Assembly (NCBI GenBank): GCA_012932865.1
Contig: SAXG01000136.1
Span: 1-64,000 of the forward strand
From: Amylostereum areolatum
Taxonomy: Eukaryota > Basidiomycota > Agaricomycetes > Russulales > Stereaceae
Direction of reading: 5' to 3'
Length of the DNA stretch: 64,000 nucleotides
Below, piece by piece: positions 46,134 to 55,748 of the stretch (position 1 is the first letter of the stretch; every line of letters starts with the position of its first letter). The notes beneath the pieces were generated by a model. It saw only the letters and a program-made list of their open reading frames with translations, did no database searches and was not told where the DNA came from. Made by a program: the position numbers and the translations under genes.

Positions 46134-46619
46134 GTACCCAAACAGGTACCCACAGGTATCGCAGCTCATGTCCACCTTGGTCACTTTACATGGTCATATA
46201 GGGAACAAATATGGCAGTTGGATAGGTTATCAAGGGTATAGTAGACCATAGAGGTGGTAGAAGATGCATTCTGTAGAGTTTAGGAGGGTACATCAGCAAT
46301 CTAACACATTGAGTTAAGGCATGTTTTGGCTAGTTGCCAAGTTGTACAACCCATAAAACAAGTGCAACACCCAAACTGTGAAACTGGTCTGAAACCTACG
46401 TATTCATTGGGGGGTTGGTCAACTGAACAATAACTGAAGCATAACCTAGGTAAACTAGAGACCAAGTACTTACTAACACACCTTCAACCTACACCTTGGC
46501 ATTTCTTATTTGCTTGTAGACCTTAATCACACAATATTATGATGACCAAAGCAATTATATTGCACATAATATTGTAACAATAGTAGGAAAATGTATGTAA
46601 TATAATAATGTCTGATAAG

Positions 46620-47345
46620 CAATCCTAAGTAATGAGACAGTAGGGCATTGAGACACAAGAAGGACAACGAGAGGCAACACAACGGCAGGGGTAACACAAC
46701 GGCAGGGGCGCCGAGGCACAGGGGGACCAGACGGAGCATTGATCAGGCAGCGGAGATGACGAGGGTGGTAGGGAGACGAGGTGTAGGGCAACACAACGGT
46801 AGGTGCGACGCAATGGTGGGGGCGACAAAAGGGAGGGGTGACAACAGCGGGGTAATGCGACGGCGGGGGAGATGCAATGGCGGGGGACGAGGGCGGGGAT
46901 GACGAGGTGGCGGGGTGTCGAGGTGGTGGGAGTGACGAGGCAACGGCGATACAATGACCGGGCTTCAAGACAAATGGGTGACCAGGCAGCAGGGTGGCGG
47001 GACAGCAGTGAGACGGGACGGAGGCGAGGCGAGACGGAAGGGTGACGAGACGGAGGGACAACAAGGTGGCGGGGATAACGAGGTGGCGGGGGGTGATGAG
47101 GCAGGGTGGAAACGACGGCAGGGGCAATACAACGGTAGGGGCGCCGCGGCGGCGGGGGCAACACCATGAAGGAGTTGACAAGATGGGGGGGGATGAGGGC
47201 GGGGTGACGAGGTGGCGGGAGAGATTCGAAAGCGGGGGCAACACGACGACCGGGGTGACGAGACAAGGCGGCGGGGGCGACGCAATGGTGCTGGTGACGG
47301 GACAGAGGGGAGATGAGGTAGCGGGGTGAAGAGACAGAGGAGGCC
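46620..47345. repeat. GA-rich degenerate minisatellite inside hAT-A
   Basis: About 700 bp of roughly 10-bp repeats of the type GACGAGGTGGCGGG/GCAACACAACGGC. Long Pro/Ser/Arg-rich reading frames on the minus strand are products of this composition, not genes. A second region of the same style is at 49690-50465. Confidence 0.75.
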
Positions 47346-47357
47346 ATGATGGTGAGC

Positions 47358-48012
47358 TAGAGCTCTTCACGAGTGCACTCTTACAGGTACCTGCAACCTT
47401 GAGACAGGTACCTGTGGCTCCAGATCTTATACTCTCACTCTCACGAGTATCAGGCACACAGGTACCTGTGGCACGGATACTCCCACTCGCGGATACACAG
47501 GTATGACAAGTACCTGTTGTTCCTAGAAAATATGATATAAGCGGCAGCGGGGGCCTTCTCGGACTCACCTTGGAAGCTCTGTTAAGCATATTGACACTCC
47601 ATTTTGAAGGTGAGGATAATGCCAGTAACATTTGGGTACAGGTAAACATGCATCAGGTTATGATACAGCGTACCATGCAAGGCTTTCAATCATATATGTG
47701 AGGAGAGGAGAGGAAAGGGATGAGAAAGGAGCCACAATGGAAACAACAGTACATAAGGATCTGCAAGAGATAATGCTTATACCAATTCAATAGCTATTAT
47801 TTGTAATTATATCAAGATCAACCCTGCCAAAGTATCTGATAGGTATTTGACAGGTACTTGCACAGGTAACCTGTGAGCTCAAAAGTCATACCTGCACTCT
47901 CACAAGTATCAGGCACACGAGTACTCGTATCCGCGGATGGCAATACCCACGGATGTGCCTTACAGGTACTCATACAGGTACTCACGAGTATAGCCACTCG
48001 TGAAGAGCTCTA
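47358..48012. mobile_element. hAT-B: 655-bp non-autonomous hAT-type element nested in hAT-A
   Basis: Perfect 18-bp terminal inverted repeats TAGAGCTCTTCACGAGTG (47358-47375; complement at 47995-48012) and an 8-bp duplication TGGTGAGC (47350-47357 and 48013-48020). The termini fit YARNG and share AGAGC and CACGAGT with hAT-A. The ends hold the same GGTACCTGT-type subterminal motifs. There is no coding capacity. Confidence 0.85.
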
Positions 48013-49117
48013 TGGTGAGCCTACGTGGCAGTAGGAGTGGGGAGGGAGGGACAACAACAACAACAACAACAACGGGTAATGGTCGTGGTCGTGATGAAAG
48101 AGAGTGTGCGCTGGCACGGTGACAGAAGTAGCCGCATGAGTAAGTCAGCTGTCCCACGGTTAAATGGCTTTAGGGCAGGCCTAATTTAGCCTTCGGGCAA
48201 ATCCCGAGGCCCGCGCGGCAAGGTGCGAGAAGTTGCCGAGTTTACCAGAGTTTTCTTAACTGGCCAAACCGTGGAAGAAGCTAACTGTCTATCAACTGTC
48301 AGCAAACTCTCCAACTCAATGTGTTAAGTTGCTGATGTAGAAGCTCATTAAAAGAGCAAAAATGATGGCTCAGGCATAAATTTTAGGCCCACAGGTTTCT
48401 CACAGGTACCTTTGCAGGTTACCTGTTGTCTCAGAATCAATACCTCAATCTTTACAGGTATCAGGCACACAGGTACCTGTATCCATGGGTTGGATACCTG
48501 CGGGTGTGCCTGAAGGGTACCTAAATAGGTACCCACAGGTATAGCAACTCGTGTCATGCTCTGGTGGGCAGAGTGTCTGCCAAGGCGGGGACAACCTGGC
48601 CCCTTGGCGCAGAGATCGCGCTGATGGCAGGTGGGCCGTCACGTACGGAGGGGGAGGGGGTGGGCCGATGGCTGCCAGGGATGCGCTCACCACTCACCAA
48701 CGGCGTGCCAAGCCCGTGCAGGAGCTCCTGCCAGTCGACGCCGGCTGAGGTGGCTCTGCCCCGAACGTCAAGCGCAATCTGATGGATCATGTTGAGGTCC
48801 GGAGCCTCGCCAACACCCATGAATGCCTCTTGACAGCCGGCGAACACCGCACAATGGCCTTGCGAGGGACCCGCCCGACTAGCCTGGGATGCCGCCGAGC
48901 CGCGGCAAGGGTTGGGGGTGCGGGGGACCGGAGGGACGGTGGGCATGGTGGGAGGGAGACCAGGGTTGAAGGTCGCCTGCTGGGGGGGCTCCATGCCGAA
49001 GGCGTACGGCACCATGTGAGGGGGAAGAGGGAGAGTCTCAAAGACTCTCGTCTCCACGTTCGTCATCCTTTGGGTGATGGCACCCATGTACACGGTCATC
49101 CGCGTCATCTCGATCAA

Positions 49118-49689
49118 TGTCTGTGTCGTAGAAGCTGGGGTACCACTCTACGACTGTGTGTCCGTTCTTCTTGTAGGCGTATCACTTCTTTGTACGCTCG
49201 TTGAATCTGATACCGAGGGGAACAGACCAAGGCTGATCTTGTCATGGTGGAGGTGGAGGGGAGCCTTCTTCTTTGGGAGCAGTGGCGAATTCTTCTCGCT
49301 TGGGGGTCTGGGGGTTGTAGATACGGTCGTGCTCCTGGGCCGCAACATTGAGATTAGTTTGTTCTACATAAGGGAGGCTCTCCTCGTTGTTGAAGTACTA
49401 CTGGGCAGTGACTCCGTCGTCGTGTGTCCAATGTACGGTTTGTCGTCCATCAAGGGTGAGCATCAGGGAAACACTCCCCTCATGATTCCATCTAATTTGT
49501 CGGAATTTCTCATAAAGGGATTATGGCTAATTCAACATAATCAGAGCAAATATCAGCTCAAATGTCACACCTTCTGCTAGTACTATCAGGCTTGTTATAT
49601 GCTAATGAATTCACTTTGAGATCACACCAGTAGTAGAGGTAAATCAATATATTAAGCAGTGATCAATGTGTATTATAAATAATATACTA
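49118..49689. other. Unassigned, with a possible minus-strand exon
   Basis: Codon-like sequence on the minus strand at about 49250-49430 (NAEESLP-type and YNPQTPKREEF segments) may belong to the broken frame that starts at 49117. The rest shows nothing recognisable. Confidence 0.3.
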
Positions 49690-50465
49690 CATATAGTAGA
49701 CAGTGTGAGACAGTAGACAGCGTGAGACAGCGGGAGGCAAGACAGCAAGGGGGCGAGATGGCGAGGGGTACGAGATGGCAGAGCGTGAGACGGCGGGAGG
49801 CGAGACGGCGGGGCATAGGGGCATGAGACGGGGGGGTGAGACAGTGAAGGGCAGAGGGCGAGACAGTGAAGGGCAGAGGGCGAGACAGTGGGGCACGCAC
49901 TACCGCAGGGTGCAGCACAACAAGGGGTGAGACCGCAGAGCACGAGACGGCAGCGGGCATGAGACGGCGGCAGGCGAGACAGCGGAGGACGAAGTGCAAG
50001 ACAGCAGGGTGGGCGAGATGGCAGGGGACCGAGCGCAAGATGGCGTGAGACGGCAGGGTGTTAAATGACAGGGTGCAAGACCGCAGAGCACGAGACCGTG
50101 GGGCATGAGACAGCGGGATGGTGGAGGGCAAGACGGCGGAGGGCGGAGGGAGAGACAGCAGGGGGCGGGGCGTGAGAGGGCGGGGCACATAGGACAGCAG
50201 GGCATGAGACAACAGGGCATGAGACTGCAGAGCACGAGACCGCAGAGTGTGAGATGGCGGGGTGTGAGATGGCGGGGGGCGTGAGACGGCGGAGGACATG
50301 ACGGCGGAGGGCCGAGGAAGAGACAGTGGGGTGCGCGAGATGGCAGGGGGCGAGACAACAGGGGGCGAGATGGCAGGTGGCACAAGACAGCAGATGGGGA
50401 GACGGCAGAGGGTGGAGGGCAGAGGGAAAGAGGGCGGAGGGCGAGATTGCGGGGGGTGAGATGTG
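49690..50465. repeat. GA-rich degenerate minisatellite
   Basis: About 775 bp built from 8-12-bp variants of GAGACGGCGGG/GAGACAGCAGGG. The flanks are AT-rich on the left and unique on the right. Apparent reading frames of up to 336 codons on the minus strand are Pro/Ser/Leu-rich composition artefacts. Confidence 0.78.
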
Positions 50466-50954
50466 GAGTATACACCAATGAGCTGCTTGCATCGTTTTTT
50501 ATTGATAACACAAGGAAATACTTCAGAATGGCACTTGAAAAGCCATATGCTATGCCATCCACCATAACTATGCTTGGTTCGGATGTTGTTGAGGCCAGAT
50601 ACAAGAAGGAATAGGATGGATGGCTCGGATGAGGTGTGGATGACGGTGAGAGAAGTCTGAGAAGACAAGTCGCGAGTTGTCACAAGAGTTGTGCTGGCAG
50701 TGTGACATACTGTGACAAAGTGTAACTGGAATCGTCACCAATGGCATTCATTCATTCATTCTCTACATTATGTTTCATACAATCATTTATAATCCATTCA
50801 GTGACATTTAGGAGGTCCTGAACGAACGACTCGCACCAGAATTACAGAGGTATGTTCGGAGATACCACACCTCATCTGCTAACCTTCTGAAAAGTCGATT
50901 TGTCACGCTGTCGTGTGGCACGTCGTGTCAAATTAGTGGCCCGGTTAGCGGATT
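50466..50954. other. Unassigned
   Basis: Mixed-composition sequence after the minisatellite, including a short ATTCATTCATTC repeat near 50750. No gene recognised. Confidence 0.35.
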
Positions 50955-52246
50955 TTAGGAGGGGAGTGATTCCCTGATGAGGGTGTAGTACTCGCCTGGG
51001 GTAGCTCCACGAGTGAAGCCGAGAGGGAGGTCTGGAGTAGTGGCGCGGGGGGAGGATTTGGAAGCGATGGTGGTGTCTAAAAGAAGTCCGCCGCAATGGG
51101 GCGACAGCCTAGGAGGCGAGTGATGAGGTAGGACGCTCTGAGAGCCTGGAAGACCTTGTGCTGATGACAGCGCTACAGCAGCTTCTTACGGCTGGTGACC
51201 ATTCAACGAAGTGGTGGTGGCAGTGTAGATTTGGGCGTAGGGAGGGCAAAGTTATAGACGGTGGGGAAGCTTTGACGGACAAGTGATGGTGGCAGATGGG
51301 TGTTAGAACAGGTGTGCCAGGTGGGGGAGTGGATGGAGAACTCAAAGTGGTTCTAATCTATGTCAAAGTGCACAACAACGCAAGCGTAGAGGCAGAGGAT
51401 CGTCTGCCTACCGTGGCCGTGATTCCAGCGCCACTCATAAATGCAACAGTTGATGCCATAGACTTTCCAGGTGTGCTCTTTACAGAGGAGCTTGAGGGTG
51501 CGTAGGCGATTAACAGTGACGGCGTCTTCTTGGGGCCAAGGGAAGGGGGCATCGCAATTAGAGTTGAAGGTCTGGAGATTGAATGCGATAAAGATCGGTG
51601 GATCGAGCAGTTCCAGGATGGGGGATTTAATGTCGTAGAGACGGCAAGGGATGTGGTGAGATGGGTGTGGGGGAGATTGTCCTAGTGTTAGGGATCAGTC
51701 CAGCGACTGACAGATCACCCAAGTCACCCAAAGAGAGAGAATGAAGAGGATGGATTGGCAAGAGAGGGTCCCAGTCCAGGCGTAGGGCCAAAGCAGTACG
51801 TGGGGAACAAAGAGGACAATCTAGGGAAAAGGGACGCAGAGGAGAGCCTTATATATGTACATGATCAATGATGCGAGAATAGTGCAAGTGAGAGAGAACA
51901 ATAAGGAAAAGGAAGGAGGAGGATGGAGTCCAGAGCGATGATGTTATAGATGGAAAGATAAGAGGAGTCAGGTTGACGACATCATGTGATGGGAAATGGA
52001 ATCATGTGACTGAACGCGATGCAGCAAAAAGGGAAAGGATTGAGGTGATCCATGATAGGCAGAGGCACTCACACAACAACATTGGAGGACCCAGAGGACC
52101 TCCAATGAGCTTCCTACGGCCATCACCCAGTCATGAATCTTGGGGTACTTGAGGCCGATGAGGCCATGGTGACAGAAAATAGAGTGCCACAAGGAAACAC
52201 GCAGCATCACCCCTACAACACGTTTTGAGTTGGGTGAGAGGCCCAT
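50955..52246 (-). pseudogene. Coding-like fragments, unknown protein
   Basis: Three minus-strand islands read like protein: 52246 to about 52110 (MGLSPNSKRVVGVMLRVSLW, with HGLIGLKYPKIHDWV), about 51690-51355 (ILELLDPPIFIAF, VNRLRTLKLLCKEHTWKV), and about 51075-50955 (DLPLGFTRGATPGEYYTLI, ending in a stop at 50955). The middle island resembles leucine-rich F-box-type proteins. They may be exons of one gene or relics. I could not trace a continuous splice pattern, and an AT-rich insert-like region at 51690-52100 lies between the first two. Confidence 0.3.
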
Positions 52247-52295
52247 GCCCTCAGTACTCTACAGGGCATGGTTAGTGTATGGCTCTGGCAGGAGG

Positions 52296-52303
52296 CAGGA
52301 GGG
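52296..52303. repeat. Target-site duplication CAGGAGGG, left copy
   Basis: Eight bases repeated at 52833-52840, bounding the 529-bp hAT-A derivative. Confidence 0.87.
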
Positions 52304-52832
52304 CAGAGCATGACACGAGTTGATCTGCGAATATCCGCGGGTTTTTTTAACAGGTACCTGTGGTCTCAAAATCAATACCTCAATCCTTACAGGTATCAGG
52401 CACACAGGTACCTGTACCCACGGGTTGGAAACCCATGGGTGTGCCTGGAGGGTACCCAAACAGGTACCCACAGGTATCACAGCTCATGTCCATCTTGGTC
52501 ACTTTAAATGGTTGTATAGGGAACAAATATGGTAGTTGGATAGGTTATCAAGGGTGTAGTAGACTATAGAGGTGATGGAAGATGCATTCTGTAGAGTTTA
52601 GAAGGGTAGAAGCTAGTTAAAAGAGCAAAAATGATGGCTCAGGCATCAATTTTAGGCCCACAGGTTTCTCACAGGTACCTTTGCAGGTTACCTTGTATCT
52701 CAGAATCAATACCTCAATCCTTACAGGTATCAGGCACACAGGTACCTGTATCCACGGGTTGGATATCTGCGGGTGTGCCTGAAGGGTACCTAAACAGGTA
52801 CCTACAGGTATAGCAACTTGTGTCATGCTCTG
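52304..52832. mobile_element. 529-bp hAT-A internal-deletion derivative (MITE)
   Basis: Starts CAGAGCATGACACGAGTTG and ends with its near-perfect complement (one mismatch, CAACTTG for CAACTCG), flanked by CAGGAGGG. The left 310 bp match the hAT-A left end without the solo LTR, and the right 220 bp match 48345-48563. The junction at about 52606-52612 sits where the two arms share a short GTA, as in abortive gap repair. It lies at the 3' end of the gene at 52841-53583. Confidence 0.87.
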
Positions 52833-52840
52833 CAGGAGGG

Positions 52841-53583
52841 GGATATGTACGTCGATAGTGTTGATTAAGAAGTTGGCTAGTAATTCGGTGCAGCGTACCA
52901 TGTTGATGGTTGGGACGTTCTCGTTGATCGTCCATATCTTTGTCATTCCATTGTATGCATCAAACGTACCGCGGTCCGAGTGAAAGAAATTGAGGCCGGC
53001 ATAATGCATAAATGCACCGGTTATTGAGTGAACCATGGTCCCAACACGGCTGTTGATCTTTGTCGATGTGTCAGTGTATGTAGATCTACAGGACGATGAC
53101 TACTCGCCGATAGCATGAATGAGTCAACAGTGGGGTCGCAATTGTGGGCCCGGAGATCAGCTAGATGGGCTGGAGAAAAGAGAAAAATATTGAATACAAG
53201 GGATGAAAACGGAAGGGAGCATGTGAGGACGTACTGATTACATTGCACTTCTCCTCCTGGTTGGGCACCGAGATGTGGATGGACTGCTCGTTCCAGTCGG
53301 TAGTCCACACGATCTTATCAGCGGCGGACAGGCATATGAATACTCCAGATCACCCGGTGATGATGATTGCCGAGCAGAAACAACTGCTGTGGCCGGCCTT
53401 GCATATTGCATCCCGGTTGTAGCAACCTAGGTCGAGGTAGAGGTCAGATAAAACAAACGGAATGGTGGAAGGTTGAAACTCACCCTGTCCAAACTGCCCA
53501 GCCGTGAACTGGTGCTGTGAACAGTTTTGCCAGTCGCAGGCACCAGGCTGTGCATATCCAGGCTGTAGGTGGATGGGTAGCAT
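52841..53583 (-). CDS. Probable multi-exon gene, unknown product
   Basis: A possible start is ATG 53583 (MLPIHLQPGYAQPGACDWQN, Cys-containing). Exon-like parts follow: CYNRDAICKAGHSSCFC (about 53425), WTTDWNEQSIHISVPNQEEK (about 53300-53245), AHLADLRAHNCDPT (about 53165) and VHSITGAFMHYAGLNFFHS (53030 on), ending VRCTELLANFLINTIDVHIP. Introns with GT...AG ends fit at about 53485-53429 and 53235-53170. Exact junctions are uncertain. A TATA-like TTTATATATT lies upstream on the minus strand near 53730. The original stop would come seven codons after the 52833 insertion point; now the frame runs into the MITE and stops at 52617, adding about 66 residues. No family recognised. Confidence 0.45.
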
Positions 53584-54785
53584 GGTAAGGGGTGGGATGG
53601 ATATGGTGGTGGATTGGGGTGAGGACAATGGTCGGGATGAGGGTGCTCGAGGATGGCGGTCGGACTCGCACTGGGGGGTCAAGATGGGGGTTGGCGATGA
53701 AGAGGGAACCCTTTGCAACAAATATATAAAGGCTTCTGAGGCTAGGAGAGCCAATTGCGTAGCTCCCAGGACTTGCGAGCGCCTAACCAAACATCGTGTC
53801 TGCCGTACAGGTCGTGTGAGATACCGTGAGTGCAATAGGAAACTGTGGTGACATGAGGCAATAGGAAACTGTGATGACACAAGGCAAGAAAGAAGAACAT
53901 TATGTGCATGAACAGGATAGCTCCAGGGGGATGCAAAACAACTTGTGTTCTTGCCAGGGTAGAATTGAAGGATCCCTCAGGTGAGTCCATTAACGCCTTT
54001 GACACGCCGACTAGGTTGATCAAGGGCACCAAAAATGCGGGATCACCATTACTGCTAGCATGACCTCCTTGTTTCCCAGAAACAAGGGTAACATCCGGCC
54101 TGATTTTTGCTTAAATAACATCACCCCTGATTCCTGAGGAAATGTGATATAAATTATTTAATAATCATTACAACCCTTTCCGAGAAAAAAAGCCTGAAGA
54201 TAGATAAGCATTAATCAACCTGGAATCATAGCCTGTCTCTGAGGAATTCCTTTAACTGATCTTAGTCTTGTTTCTGGAATAACATTCAAAATCAAGTCAG
54301 GATAAGTCTACCCTTTTTTCCATAGCATTGTTTAAACTATTCACATCCATGTTCTACAGGAAGCAAGCCTGCACACATTTAAACTGTCTTCCCATTGTTT
54401 TTCACTGTGTTTCACATGAAACAAGACTTGCCATACTTAAACTGTCTTCATGTTGTTTTCACCATGTTTCCACATAATGAGTTTTACAACAAGCTCAATA
54501 TTTTCTGGGAAACATGTGTGAGATTATGTTTAAAGACTTCATCCTGGATTCCGAGAATATATGCAAAGTTCATTTAAACTGTTTCTTGAAAAACTCAGTG
54601 AGAGCTCGCAGCGTCACAACAATATGAGATCTATTTCTGTGACAAGATATGTCTTGCATAGCATGTCACACAGGTTCTGTGAGTCAGGAAGATGTCACAC
54701 ACAAGATCCAAGTCACATCTCATAAGCAACACAAAGTACACAAGTACAGAGAATACTCCTTACTCCTCACGGCTAGATGGATGAA
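53584..54785. other. AT-rich region without genes
   Basis: 53584-53880 may hold the promoter of the minus-strand gene. From about 54040 the sequence is AT-rich with short repeated phrases, including TTAAACTGTCTTC near 54379 and 54439 and a shorter match near 54575. It looks like an old repeat relic. No reading frame is convincing. Confidence 0.4.
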
Positions 54786-55140
54786 TCGGATAGATGGACA
54801 GCCTGTGGACAGACTGACTGACTGACTGGCAGACAGACATTGACAGACAGACAGATGGACGGACATTGATTGACGGATGGACAGGCAGACAGACGGATGG
54901 ACGAACATTGACAGATGAACAGACAGACAGATGGACAGATGGATGGATGGACAGACGGACAGACGGACATTGACAGACGGACAGACAGACAGAAGGATGG
55001 ACAGACAGATGGACGGAAAGACATTGATGGACGGACAGACATTGACAGACGGACAGACATTGACAGATGGACAGACAGACAGAAGGATGGACAGATGGAC
55101 AGACAGACAGATGGACAGACAGATGGACATTGACAGATGG
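54786..55140. repeat. GACA/GATGGACA microsatellite
   Basis: About 350 bp of imperfect GACA and GATG tetranucleotides in higher-order repeats of about 24-36 bp containing ACATTGACAGAC. The Thr/Asp/Gly/Gln-repeat reading frames here are artefacts. It abuts the presumed left end of the Gypsy element. Confidence 0.85.
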
Positions 55141-55214
55141 TGTTACAACTTGTCCAAGGTACTTCATTTTCCATTGCCTTACTAGGAAGGACGTCGCTAA
55201 ACAACGGATTACGA

Positions 55215-55340
55215 CTGTGCCCCAGCTCGTAACCGTCTCAACGACGCTGCCACAGATCGTCACCGTCTCGACGGCATAGCCTCGACGCTGCCACAGATCG
55301 TCACCGTCCCAACGGCATAGCCTCGACGGTGCCACAGTTC
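55215..55340 (+). repeat. Short direct repeats upstream of the TATA box
   Basis: Three imperfect copies of a phrase around GCCACAGATCGTCACCGTC with CGACGGCATAGCCTCGACG. The spacing is about 45-50 bp. Confidence 0.65.
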
Positions 55341-55403
55341 GTCTCCGTAGATACTTGATACAACCGTCGCCAAATGTACATATATTTACTCGACCTCCTT
55401 TCC

Positions 55404-55410
55404 TATAAAA
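55404..55410 (+). promoter_or_regulatory. TATA box of the Gypsy LTR
   Basis: TATAAAA followed by GGAGGC. It predicts transcription from about 55435. No ATG occurs on this strand from here to 56481. Confidence 0.7.
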
Positions 55411-55718
55411 GGAGGCTCAACGAGCGAGCTATTCCCCAGCTCGTTCTCTTTGTAAATACAGGACTGTTCTAACCAAAGAACCTCCTCTTAGTATACTAAA
55501 GAGAGCTCAAAGTAACTAAGTCGAAAGCTCGCCTAAGTCTTCCGTGAAGACTTACTGCTTCGCTTATCGACCTCTAACTTCGTATAGCCGAGACGTCCGG
55601 ATCACCTGATCCCACCTCTCATCCACACAAGTACTGTAGCCTGAGCCGCTTGTCACGTGATAAGGACCGTCCTTAACACTAGAACGAGCTCTCCTCTACA
55701 CTAGCTCACCCTACAGTT

Positions 55719-55732
55719 TGGCGCAGAGCGTC
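55719..55732 (+). promoter_or_regulatory. Primer-binding site candidate of the Gypsy element
   Basis: TGGCGCAGAGCGTC starts three bases after the CTACAG junction. Such TGGCGC sites are common in Ty3/Gypsy elements. The tRNA cannot be named from this alone. Confidence 0.55.
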
Positions 55733-55748
55733 AAACGAAACACCCACC

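Larger units (their letters stand above)
45499..48563. mobile_element. hAT-A: 3,065-bp non-autonomous hAT-type element
   Basis: Perfect 19-bp terminal inverted repeats: CAGAGCATGACACGAGTTG at 45499-45517 and its reverse complement at 48545-48563. The start fits the hAT terminal pattern YARNG, and the flanking 8-bp duplication is GTGGGCAG. Both ends are rich in ACAGGTACC/GGTACCTGT motifs, which resemble subterminal transposase sites. No transposase is encoded. The interior holds a solo LTR (45652-46133), an AT-rich part, a GA-rich minisatellite and a second hAT-type element (47358-48012). A 529-bp internally deleted relative lies at 52304-52832. Confidence 0.88.
45058..49117 (-). pseudogene. 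Unknown minus-strand reading frame split by hAT-A
   Basis: Starts at ATG 49117 (MIEMTRMTVYMGAITQRMTN, coiled-coil-like) and continues with a Pro-rich region to ADTLPT at the insertion site (48564-48571). After removing the 3,065-bp element and one duplication, the frame continues into the Ser/Pro-rich reading frame that ends at 45058. A neighbouring frame over 45132-45490 (acidic, with GEEDIVMEDIKQGAEEMEV) looks at least as protein-like, so an intron or frameshift near the junction is possible. It overlaps the end of the KDZ gene tail to tail. No family recognised. Coding-like pieces at about 49250-49430 (for example YNPQTPKREEFATAP) may be an upstream exon. Confidence 0.4.
55141..55715 (+). 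repeat. Presumed 5' LTR of the Gypsy element
   Basis: Contains a strong TATA box TATAAAA at 55404-55410, three roughly 50-bp direct repeats at about 55215-55340 (GCCACAGATCGTCACCGTC type) that could be U3 enhancer-like repeats, and ends CACCCTACA before the primer site. It cannot be confirmed because the 3' LTR is outside the window. Confidence 0.5.

Noticed and set aside
46555..47649. Long Pro/Ser-rich minus-strand frames (364 and 240 codons), and 49673-50683 (336 codons)
   Set aside because: Translation of GA-rich minisatellites, with no domain and no credible gene structure.
51686..52210. Solo LTR starting TGTTAGGGATC with TATATATGTACATG
   Set aside because: The layout is LTR-like, but I found no matching CA-end with a 5-bp duplication of CCTAG.
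53480..53880. 176-codon frame upstream of the unknown gene at 52841-53583
   Set aside because: Only the part from ATG 53583 looks coding. The upstream part crosses the TATA-like region and lacks protein character.
54786..55140. CRISPR-like array
   Set aside because: No unique spacers. It is an imperfect tetranucleotide microsatellite in a eukaryote.
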